Assembly: GCF_035582795.1 (NCBI RefSeq)
Contig: NC_134373.1
Span: forward strand, 9,721,501-9,785,500
Reading direction: 5' to 3'
Length of the DNA stretch: 64,000 bases
DNA from: Mycteria americana
Taxonomy: Eukaryota; Chordata; Aves; Ciconiiformes; Ciconiidae
A model generated the notes under the pieces. That model had not been told where the DNA came from, searched no databases, and saw only the letters and a list, made by a program, of their open reading frames with translations. A program made the translations under genes and the position numbers. This document shows, in pieces, positions 13,250-22,700 of this stretch (positions within the stretch are counted from its first letter, which is position 1; each line of letters begins with the position of its first letter).

Positions 13250-13470
13250 CCTTCAAGAAATCACCTCTCTGTCCAAGCTTCCTGGATGGCCCTGGAAAAC
13301 ATCAGCCTCTGGGCATCTATTACTCTGCTTGTAAAATGGGAATGACATGCTTTCCTATCTCACATTTCTAAAAGACCTTAGGATCACAGGAACTATTAAA
13401 ATGCAAATGAAAATAAATTAAGTAAAATGCTTTGGAAATACAAAGGTGGTATTGTAGGAATGCTCTGTGG
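13250..13470 (+). mobile_element. MIR-like SINE relic
   Basis: The diagnostic MIR string GTAAAATGGGAATGACAT is present near 13330, preceded by CCTCTGGGCATC in the place of the usual CCTCTGAGCCTC. It is followed by a degenerate tail resembling the MIR 3' end: TAAGTAAAATGCTTTGGAAA, then ACAAAGGTGGTATT. This is better preserved than the copy at about 11.4 kb and lies in the same orientation. Confidence 0.6.
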
Positions 13471-16400
13471 TGGAACAGATGTTTCTGTTTCAAATACAGT
13501 TACTGATAACATGTTGTAAGTGGGCTATTGGTAACTTTTGGTCTAACAAGTTTATATGACACTTATATTTTGTTTTGATACATTTTTCAAGCCATCTAGT
13601 ATTTAATTTAGGAAGACTAGAACAATACACTGAAAAATGCCAACTGTTACAAACTGCATAACTATTTTCCATGCCAAAAAAGTAGAACTTTGATCTTTTC
13701 TTCTTAATCTAATCTAAAATTCTGAGAAAGCAATGCATCTTTTTATTTTCCACATCCGAGTTCAAAAACAGCACTTGCATTTTCTCAGATGAGCTTGACT
13801 GTAGGTAGCTAGCTCCTATGAATTTTGTTTTTCCATGTAGGAGCCCAATAGACTTGTGCAAGTTCTCCATGTAAAACAACTCTTACTAATACTAGTAATA
13901 CTTGCAAAGTCAAAATCAGTGCCTTCCCTGTGGCTTTGATCAGCCATTCTCGGGACCTTTCTATAGGTCATAATCTCAACCCTATCTTTTACCAAAAAGG
14001 AAGATAAGATCCATAACGGCATACTACAAAACTGGACGGCCTGAGTGAACAGGTAGTTAATTTACTCAGGAGTGTTGAATCTCTGATGCCGCATAAGGGA
14101 AATCAGCGTGCTTTGGCTTGGATTTTTGTTAGATTTGTGGTAAGAGGCCTTCAAGAAGGGGAGATGGCATTTTCCCATGTTTACAGCGGTCCAGGCTGCT
14201 CTGTACTTTGTAGATGCTGTTATATGCCTAAATGATTACTAGTCTAAAACTTGTTTTGCTACACAAAATAGGTCAAAAGATGACAAATCCGTCCAAAAAC
14301 AGCTATAGCTCCACCTACTTTACTTCAGACAAATAAATGCTCTTCAGACCTGCATGTCACCACGGGGAGGGAGGAGGACAGGGGGAGCAGGGTGGGACCG
14401 CAGGCAAGAAGGAAGAAATTGCCGGCCGCCCGTTTGCGCGTCCTGTGCGGGCTGGGGCACCGTGGGTTTGGTCGCGCTGTCCCCCTGACCTCCCACAGCA
14501 CGATCAAGTCCTAAGAGCCATGTGAGATATTTTTGTCATTCTCTGAATAAGAGTATTCTCCCTGCGAGGCTCCAGTGGGAAATTTAGTAGTTAGATAATA
14601 GCATTATGGGTTTGTAATTCTTCTGTTTCCCTCACTTGTTCATTTTTGAGTTTGAAGTTGCTTTTTCAAAAGATTATTACAGTGACCCAAACAACAAGAT
14701 ACAACCAAACGGCTAATTGCCTGTGCCCTCCTCTTGCTTCATTTGAGGATGAAGCATTTACCAAGAGCAGCATCTGAAAGGGGCTTGAATATCAGTGTGC
14801 TTGACCCCAAGCTGTAGTTTTGACTTATTTTATCTGTCCTATTCACTAGTAAACATGACATTTAATTGAAAAATTAAACATGAGCCTTTTTTATCTTGCA
14901 TTTTGCTTCTGCAGCTAAAATAGCAAACAAAACCCCCACCAAACCAGAACCAAAAAGCTGGTCATGTGGCAAGAACAAAATAGAGGGGAACAATGCCAAA
15001 GCTTAACGAGGATTTTTAAAACAGTCACTTCAGTGTTTTGCTAAATTGCTGTGTCACTTGTGGCATTTGTAGTAACTTTTGCATCCCCAAATGCTTGGAA
15101 TGGAGCTCCATTAAAATATGTCACCAATTAAAGAAATATATGCTAACTAGGAACAATGCAGACAGTCTAGGGAGAGAAAACTAAGAGCATTTTAATGGAA
15201 AATATGTAAATAGCTGAACTTTTCTAAACGCAGTTCATTCTCAGCATGTATGCCGAGGGAAAGCTGATGCTGGCGAGTGGCAGCACGGTTTCATAAAATG
15301 CAGAGCTGGAGCTCAGTCATGTGTTTTGGCTACGCTCAGTGCTCCCACCAAGTACCAGGGAGTTTGAGGTATACGCTGAATGCAGAAATGAATCACAAAT
15401 GTGTATTTTTGTTTTCATACCGAGCTGTCTTCCTAAGCTGGAAAAGCGGGTCCTAATGAGAAACACGCTGTGTGACGTTTGGGATTGGTTTTTTTCAGTG
15501 GAAAAGAATCATCCCCCAACTGAAGAGAAGTCTCATATATCCAGATTTCCCTTTTGTTTTTACAGAAATCTGGCGTCAATATGGCTTCATTGCTGCGAGT
15601 TCTCCTTCCTGCAATTGTTTTTCCATGGATTCCTGCTCGGGGCAGTAAGGAAACCCAGCCAGCCTTCTGCTCTTTTCCCTCTGTACAATTATCCTAGCGA
15701 GGCGGTGGCCCTGCTGACTACCAGGTCGTCCCACCTCTGCCTCGCAAGGAGACCCTGCAGGGAGATCTCGAGGAGGTGGGCATGCAGGTAAGGTGCCCAC
15801 CCAGGCCAGCAGCAGGCATATGGGCACAGCCCCATGAGCACCCGCTATCCCTACGGGTGCGGCCGCTTCCCCAGTGGAAAATCCCAGCTCCTCCCAGGCT
15901 CTGCCAGAGAAGGCCCCAGGCGCTGCCCGCCCCGGCCACCCTCCCACGCCCCGGGGAGCTCTGCCGGCCGCCCTGGTTTTCCGGACAGCCACGCTGCCTT
16001 TTAGTAACAGGCCAGTGCCAGGAGCAATTCCCAGTTGACAGCTGGATTTTTTTTTTTTTTTTACTGAATTTAACGGCAGTTTCTTTTCTAGGGCTTGTGT
16101 TCCTGATCTGCATTGGCTTGGGATCGGTTAAGTCCATCTCCCCCCCGCCGTGGCATCGTATTTTCCAGTGAGAGACAGGAACACAGTCTACTAAATCCTT
16201 GTAAGAGCAATGAAGAACAGACCTCCTGTCTAAAGGTACCACCCCAGTGATGGGCGGTGGAGAAGTAGTGGATTTTCTTTAGCTGTTGTTCTGGGACACG
16301 GACCTGTGTTGTTTGGTTTGGGTTTGTGCACTGTAGGACCCAGTATTAAGGAAAGGCTCGGAGGTTTAAATAGGCCTTAGCTTTGCAATACTATTTAGTG

Positions 16401-17552
16401 TTGGGAAACAAGCCAAGCCAGCCCTCCCCTGTTGGGACGCGCTGCTTTACCCTTCAAACCCTTCTTGGAGAGTTTTATGAGTAGTTTTACCCACTGCCTG
16501 CAAATCACTGCCACTAGGCAGCAGTAATGGGGATCCCTAGCTAAGGCAACCATAACTGCCCCCTCACACCTGTGTTTTTGTCTTTCCTCTACACACTGTC
16601 ATCTTAAAATGCTAAAATTTGGGTTCTCTGGAGGAAGATGCTGTAGTTGCCATAGTAAGGCCTCAATTCTCATGCTCGCAGGTAGCAGAAATGCCACAAA
16701 ATTACTTTCCCGCAGGCCAAGCTGGTGCACCCTCCCCATGGCAAACGTTCAAGGTCTAGGTCTGAACCTGGAGGCGGGAGCCAGTCGTTGGCTAACACGG
16801 CCTAGGAGATGGCAATGTTTTGACTTACGGTAACGGATCTTAAATTACTTGGAGAAGTCCAGAGAACATGTGTCTTTTAATTTACCCAGTCCCTGGAATA
16901 ATTTCCACATTCCTTCTAGGGTGGAAACCACCATGCTCGGTACACGCTGCAGCTCCTCCTCTTCTGGCTTGACAAGCCCGGACGGTACTTTAGGAGAACA
17001 ATAAGCAGGGAGGTGGGGGCTTCCTTTCTGGGGGAAGCGGCTGTGCACTAACCAGGCCTGCCAGCTTTTAAAATCAAGTTCTGCTCTGTTGTTTTGGATT
17101 TGTTTAAATAGAAAAACCCCAGCAACCCAAGGAGTGGAGTTAGCTACTGACAGATGTAACATGCAGCTGACAAGCCTAGCCTGAGGAGCTGGTGATGTGT
17201 CCGACCTGTGGCTGCTCCAGCCCCGTGCTCGCTCTCCTTCCTTCCCCCAGTGCGTTGTGGAGGTCTGTCTTTTTTTTTTAAAGATGTAAAAGTCACGTCC
17301 TGTGTTTAGTTAAAGCTCACATTGTGTTCTGTCCAGACCATTGCTTAAAAAGGGGAAAATATGCAAACTGCTGCTATCACTGGATGGACTCCCAGGAAGC
17401 TTGAGTTTTTAGCTGAATTTTTAGCTCATCCCTGAATGGGCCAGAACAGCCTGAGGAGCAAAGTGGGGCATGAGGCTGAGCGTGACGGAGCTGCAGCCCT
17501 GCCCCTCTCCTGCTTCGCAGCGCAGATGCAAGGGCGGTTTTTAGGGGCACTG

Positions 17553-18329
17553 CTAAGAGTGAGCAAAATGGGCTCTTTTCTCAAGTTTGCTAAGAGTTCG
17601 CTAAAAAAAAGGGCCCTTTCTTCAAGTTTGCTTAAAAAGAAAAAAATACCCCACACAACAACACAACTCTTTCCCCACGTATGCTGAGAGTTAGTAAAAG
17701 GTGGCTCTTTCCCCAAGTTTACTAAGAGCTAGAAAAACAGGGTCTCTCTCCTCAGGTTTGCTAAGAGTTAGTAAAAGACAGCTCTTCCTCCAAGTTTGCC
17801 AAGAGTAAAAGAGGGCTCCTTCCCCACAGTTAGCAAAAAAAGGGCGCTCTCCCTATGTTTGCCAAGAGTTAGCAAAAAAATAAAGGGCATGTTCCCCCAG
17901 TTTGCCAAGAGTTAGCAAGAAAGACAGCTCTTTTCCCAGGTTTGCTAGGAGTTAGTGAAACAGGCTCTTTCCCCAAGTTTGCCAAGAGTTAGCAAGAAAG
18001 ACAGCTCTTTCCCTGGGTTTGCTAGGAGTTAGTGAAACAGGCTCTTTCCCCAAGTTTGCCAAGGGTAAAAGCGGGCGTTTCTCCTGAAGTTGCTGAGGAT
18101 GAGAGCGAGCTCTTTCCCCAAGTTCGCCAAGAGTTAGCAAAAAAGACTGCTCCTTCCCCAAGTTTGCCAAGAGTTAGCAAAAACGACTGCTCTTTCCCCA
18201 GGTTTGCTGAGATCAAGAGAAAGCTTTTCTCCCCCCTCTGCTAGGCTAGCAAAAAGACAGCCTTTCCTCCAAGTTTGCGAAGAGTTAGTAGTAAGTCAGC
18301 TCTTTCCCCAGTTTTGCTAGGAGTTAGCG
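17553..18329. repeat. Minisatellite, ~40-bp period, about 20 degenerate units
   Basis: Units have the form CTCTTTCCCCAAGTTTGCC followed by AAGAGTTAGCAAAAAAGACTG, with spacings of about 36-41 bp. Anchors (TTTGC or close variants) recur near 17585, 17626, 17680, 17718, 17757, 17794, 17859, 17900, 17940, 17978, 18018, 18054, 18090, 18122, 18162, 18202, 18239, 18273 and 18312. Two alternating unit types (GCCAAGAGTTAGCAAGAAAG and GCTAGGAGTTAGTGAAACAG) form a duplicated ~78-bp dimer at about 17898-18053. Some units are truncated (for example near 17829). The array ends about 70 bp from the CAVIN2 exon 1 donor. Read on the gene strand, each unit carries a GGGGAAAGAG purine run. The minus-strand frames that run through it are repeat translation, not a gene. 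Confidence 0.92.
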
Positions 18330-18400
18330 GACACGGCCTCATCCCCCGAGTCCGGGGGGCAGGGGCAGGGGGTGCTGGGGGTGGCCGCAGGGCCTCTCAC

Positions 18401-18793
18401 CTGGAAGATGAGCACCTTGAAGCGGTCCCGCCGCAGCAGCTGTGCGTGATGCTGTTCCAGGCGTCGCACCTGGTCGCATTGCCTCTCCAGCCGCTCCCGC
18501 ACGGCGCGGGTGTGGGCGCACACCTTCCGCGACTTCTCCAGCAGCTTCTCCACCGCTTCCCCCGTCGCCCCGTGGCTGCGGCACAATTTCCCCAGGTCTC
18601 CCTGAATACCCCGCACCGCCCCTTCTAAACCCCGCTGCCTCTGCTCCATCTGACGCTGTTGCCCTTCCACCGCTTCCAGCATCGAGACCAGTTTCTCCAG
18701 TAAGGCCAGGACGGTCAGGGCGTTCACCTGCCCCCCGACCGCCTCCGACGCCGGTAGCGGAGGGACCGCGCTGCCTCCCGCCGCCTCCCCCAT
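18401..18793 (-). CDS. CAVIN2: CAVIN2 exon 1 (N-terminal coding exon)
   Basis: This exon encodes residues 1-131 of cavin-2. The ATG at 18793-18791 has a good Kozak context (GCGGCCATGG), and the protein starts MGEAAGG. From residue 22 the sequence QVNALTVLALLEKLVSMLEA begins the conserved helical region 1, the trimeric coiled coil shared by all cavins. It continues with MEQRQRGLEGAVRGIQGDL and VEKLLEKSRKVCAHTRAVRE, and ends HAQLLRRDRFKVLIFQ at the donor. The exon is exactly 131 codons. Compared with the human protein as I remember it (51 residues before QVNAVTVL), the variable N-terminus is about 30 residues shorter, giving 395 residues in total against 425. The shortening falls outside the coiled coil and is probably harmless. 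The caveola coat role is family knowledge; the gene identity is secure. Confidence 0.96.
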
Positions 18794-18890
18794 GGCCGCG
18801 CCGGGATGGGTCGGCGGATGCCGGCGCCGCTCTTAAGGGCTGAGCCTTCCTCCTCCCCCGGGGAGGTTTCGGGCAGAGCCCGGCCCCGGT

Positions 18891-18935
18891 CCCGGCCCGC
18901 CCCGGGCGGCCAGAGGCCGCCCGGGGCGGGCCGGG
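18891..18935. repeat. Perfect 21-bp GC inverted repeat, 3-nt loop
   Basis: The arms 18891-18911 and 18915-18935 are exact reverse complements around the loop AGA, and pairing resumes for 3 bp (18887-18889 with 18937-18939) after one mismatch. It is nearly all G/C and contains two mirrored GGGCGG-type boxes. It lies about 100-145 bp upstream of the CAVIN2 ATG, in either the promoter or the 5' UTR. Confidence 0.93.
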
Positions 18936-19081
18936 CCCGTGGCCGGGCCCCCGGTGCCTCCCCCCATCCCATCTCCCCCCCCCCCTTTTGGGGTGTCTTC
19001 TCGCCCCACGCTTCGCCAAAATGCAGTAGTCGCCTCCTCGCAAGCATCAGTAGATGGCAGGAGATACCGCGGAATGCGGTC

Positions 19082-19151
19082 GGGGGTGGGAGGTGGGGGG
19101 GAAAAAAAGAGCGGCTGCTGGAGAAGGGGTTGGGGAAAGGGGGGGGGGTGG
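19082..19151 (+). repeat. G-run cluster, G-quadruplex-prone
   Basis: The plus strand has GGGGG, GGG, GGGGGGG and then, at 19126-19151, GGGG, GGGG and a G10 run with 2-3-nt loops. This fits the canonical four-tract G-quadruplex pattern. It lies about 300 bp upstream of the CAVIN2 ATG on the non-coding side. Confidence 0.75.
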
Positions 19152-19414
19152 TGATGGGCCGGGAGAGTTTGTGGGTGTAGGTTGGAGTTGAAGCCTGTCG
19201 TTTGATCTGGAGCAGTTAAAATAATAATAACACCCCCCCCCAGTTATTACTACAATCGATATAACAACAATAATAATAATATATTCATATTAATATGCCG
19301 TAGCAATACATAATAATATAATATCAGTATAGTTCTTCTTATATAATATTAATATAACGATAGTTGTGCATAATAATTGTCATAATAATTAACATACTTA
19401 TGATTTATTCACAC

Positions 19415-19507
19415 GTGGTGAATCAAATCTCCCGGCACTCCTTCCACCAAGCAAACACCCCCTGCAACATCAGACTGGGGGTTTTTTTAATAAGAATTTC
19501 AATCCTC

Positions 19508-19540
<33 letters not shown>

Positions 19541-19715
19541 TCGTGTTTTAATAATAATTTATATGATGATTATTCCACTCTGTTCCATTCCATTCCACTC
19601 CATCCCATTCCATTCCGTTCTGATTTTTATTACTTAAAAAAAAAAAACCAAACAGTCTGGTGTTGCATGGGGTGCTTGCTTGGCGGAAGGAGTGCCAGGA
19701 GATTTGATTCACCAC
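19415..19715. repeat. Long inverted repeat: 63-nt arms, 175-bp spacer
   Basis: Bases 19415-19477 and the reverse complement of 19653-19715 match at 58 of 63 positions by my alignment; both start GTGGTGAATCAAATCTCC and end CAGACTG. Just inside the arms are a T-run (left) and an A-run (right). The spacer holds an (ATT)n microsatellite at about 19511-19540 and a (TTCCA)n-like stretch at 19573-19620. No target-site duplication or transposase is visible at the outer ends. It could be a hairpin-type non-autonomous element or an inverted duplication. Confidence 0.9.
19573..19620 (+). repeat. Degenerate (TTCCA)n pentanucleotide repeat
   Basis: The plus strand reads as repeated ATTCC/ACTCC/TTCCATTCC units for about 48 bp. 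It is a short pentamer array inside the loop of the inverted repeat. Confidence 0.85.
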
Positions 19716-22700
19716 CCGCGATGTAGAGATTAGCTGGGCACTCCGGTTGCCCCGACTGGATTATCCAGCGTTTCTTTGGTAAAAATATCGTAGGGTTAGA
19801 ACGGCCGTTTTGAGGCAATAGCAATACACTGCGTGTGGTGGCGGCGGAGGGACAGTGTTTTCAAGCTTTTGCGAAGCACCAAAAGGAGCATGAAGAAATA
19901 CCAAGCTGTTTATTTAGAATAATACATAACTGTTCCCAGGTCTGATCCAAAGCTGTTATTGTCAGGGAAAATATTACAAAGTTTTGCGGACTTGGGTTTC
20001 TCATCCGTATGCTGACGTTCTCAAGCACAGTCAATTTCTTTTTATCTTCTGTTCTTGACATCTGCCTGGTCACAGGACTTCTTGCTGCAACGCAGATATT
20101 TCTAAGACTTGGGTATCTAGAATTCTAATACTTGGGTAGCTGAAATATAGTATTTTCTAATACTTGGGTAGATATAATTCCTCCACGATTTTCCTGCGTC
20201 CTGTAGATTAAAAACATCTATTTGGAGTCCAAATGGCTGTGATCCTCACCCTTTTTTTTTTTGTGCTCAGAAAACAAAATATTTTAATCATTTTACCGTG
20301 AAAAGGAATATAAATTAATGACTTAAGAATAATGCAAATGAGTTAGCCGTTTCAATCACCACGTGCTCGAGCCCCTGAATGTTCTGCAACGTTACCGTTA
20401 GTATCTGACCTTTTGGTCCTTGCTTTTTTTCAGGCTCCAACTTCTATCCCTCAAGTTGTGGGAGCTTGAAAAATGCATTCGGTGAGTGAGTTCACTTAGG
20501 AAAAAAAAAATCTGCCAGAGTCTGCCAGAGTTGTCAACAAGGAAAGTATGCCGAGACTGTAAAATATGCAGGCTCAGAGGGGAGTGGACATATTTTAAAG
20601 GGAGCAACCTAAACAAACCCCTTCTGTTTCCGCTTGTTCTCCCTGGCAGCACTACCTGATACGCCCTTCCTAAGACATTCGTGTTTCCAAAGGGCTGCCG
20701 GTGCCTGCCCCTCTCCGTACAGGGTCCTGCCCAGCTTGCTTGCTTGCTCTCTCCCTTTTCCTTGGCTGGGACGTGGAGCCTGGGCAGGAGGAGGCATTTC
20801 TGCAGAGAGAAGCGGCTCACGTTGCTGTGGCAGGGTCCAAGGCGCTGTCGGTGGGTGGGTGGGAGGAGGGCAGGAGTTTAAACCGGTCGCGGTTCAGAGC
20901 AGAGGCAGCGGACACTGCTCCCGGCCCTGCCTGCAGCAGAGGTGTGGGAAGCTGGGCCTCGGCCGTGGTGGCCAAGGGGAGGGATGAGAGAGGCCGCTGC
21001 CTCCAGCAGTACCACTCGTGGCTTTTGCTCTCCCGGCAGCCTTCTGCCTTGCAAAGCCAGAGGAGCGGCAAGCCCAGCTCTCCCTGTCTCCATCTCAGCT
21101 CAAGTCCTTCTTCCTGTCCCTCTTTCCCCATGGAAGGAGCAACCCAACTCTGTCCGTGCCCAGCTACATATCTTTCCTGTGGCAAAATCACTTTTTTTTT
21201 CAAAATTAATTTTTTCTTCAGTTTTGATGAGCTGTGGTGAAGCCCTGGCCTGCCTGTGGTCCCAGCTGCTGGACAAGCTGGCTTTCCAGCCTGTCTCTGG
21301 TTTGCGCTTTGGAGCCTGTCTCCCCCAGCCTTTCTGCATCAACCTTCTACTCTACGTGGCACATATGCATGATGGAGAAGATAGGCACGCTGTCTTTGCA
21401 ATCTGAATAAACACTCTCCTGACTCCTGTTATGAGCCTTCTGCAAAGGTTCTGCAAGTTTTTGAGTGTTTAAAACTCCCAGCCCTGTGTGCATCCTAGGG
21501 AAAAGCTGCAACACCACATGGCAGCCGGCACAAAATCCAAAGTGTGGTTTTCCCGTTAGTCCTCTGCCCCGGTAAAGCAAAGCCAGGGACAGCAGCGTTG
21601 ATGTAGCTGCAAGGCCCGTCAGCACCCACTGCCGGGGATTCCTTGGGGTCCCCATGGCTTGGGAGGTGCCGCGTTGCCCCTGAGCTCCCTGCCCAGCCTT
21701 GCCACTCGGGTCAGCGGCCCTGAGGTGATGCCGAGGGGAAAAGAGGGGTGATACGACCGGGAATAAGATGGCCCCGAACTGGTACCTCTTCCAGCCAGCC
21801 GCTAAATTCCAGCTGCAGGTTTTGACACCAGCTGTCAGCTCTGATTACCTGTCGCATTTGTAACAACGCGGTCAGCCTGGCTGTGCTGCCAGCGCTGGGA
21901 GGAACCAGAGACTTTTTATGCAGATTTGGGTTTTTTTTAGTTTTATTGATTAATTTGGCAGGATAGAGGTGGAGTTTTTTTGCCAAGTTGCAATGCAAGT
22001 TTTACTGATGAGAAACTTTCTGGAGGAAAACATTTTACGTTTATTTAGAAAGAAGAAGCATTAAAGAGATTAAATTTATCAGGGTCATCCAATGTAAGTC
22101 AAGAATTCTTTTCATGTAAAATCAATGTGCGTGAATTATATGGACAGGATTTGGAGGTTAACTCACTCGTTAGTCACATGATGCTCAGGATAATAAATGT
22201 TTGATGCTGGAGCATTACTGGTAATTTATTAGGCATGGAGTAATAGGCAAACCAATATGACAGGAAAGGATGGAGAGGGGAATTAATAGGGGAAGGAAGA
22301 ACGGCAGGGACTGTACAGGTCATCCTCAGCTTATTGAATTTCACGTCCAGGCTCCCACTGACTTTAAAGGTATGGCGTGAGGCCATCTAACTGTGCGAAC
22401 GCAGGCAGGCGAAGAGCTGGTTAATGGGAAGAGCTGAGGGAAATGTGGGAGGAGAGCCCAGCAAGGGAGGGCGGGCGCCTCGAGGGGGGCTGATGTCTGC
22501 TCCCGGGGGTCCGGGGGAGAAGAGAGAATACACGCGGGATGGGGAGAAGTGACGCAGCATCTACTGGCGCAGGGACCAGCGGCGTCTGCAGCCAGCAAGC
22601 GGCTGAAGACATGAAACTTGGTTGCCTCTTGCTGGAGGGTTTCTCTGAGGACTGGTTCTGGGTCACAGTAACATTTCCCACCCGTCGGTCTGCTCCTTCT

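Larger units (their letters stand above)
11012..18400 (-). other. CAVIN2: CAVIN2 intron 1 (7.4 kb)
   Basis: The intron is bounded by a CAG|GTGAGA donor at 18401/18400 and a TTCTTTCAG acceptor at 11012. Apart from the two SINE relics and the minisatellite listed separately, it is unique AT-rich DNA with GC-rich patches at about 14340-14510 and 15620-16000. The reading frames in those patches (for example 15321-15791 plus and 15718-16242 minus) overlap on several frames and match no family I know, so I treat them as chance. If the intron were retained, translation from exon 1 would run 27 more codons and stop at 18317-18319. Confidence 0.85.
18340..19000 (-). promoter_or_regulatory. CAVIN2: CpG island over CAVIN2 exon 1 and presumed promoter
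   Basis: CpG density and GC content are high across exon 1 and about 200 bp upstream of its ATG, with several GGGCGG/CCGCCC Sp1-type boxes around 18895-18930. This is the usual CpG-island promoter layout. The transcription start cannot be read directly. A TTAAG-containing sequence at 18832-18838 is only 40 bp from the ATG and is too close to trust as a TATA box. A CCCTTTTGGG sequence at about 18983-18992 is CArG-like but departs from the CC(A/T)6GG serum response element at two positions. Confidence 0.7.

Noticed and set aside
15321..16242. 156- and 174-codon frames in CAVIN2 intron 1
   Set aside because: They lie on opposite strands of a GC-rich patch, match no known family, and the annotated CAVIN2 has only two coding exons.
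17426..18244. Minus- and plus-strand frames with repeated LGKE/LGELG-type peptides, resembling a repeat protein or a CRISPR-like array
   Set aside because: They are translations of the ~40-bp minisatellite. Units are contiguous and degenerate, with no spacer-repeat alternation and no cas genes, and the genome is a vertebrate one.
18978..18995. CArG/serum response element in the CAVIN2 promoter
   Set aside because: CCCTTTTGGG breaks the CC(A/T)6GG rule at two positions and sits inside a C-run that produces such strings by chance.
18339..19180. Long frames on both strands over CAVIN2 exon 1 (for example 18339-19043 minus, 18442-18843 plus)
   Set aside because: They overlap the verified CAVIN2 frame in other phases; stop codons are rare in CpG islands.
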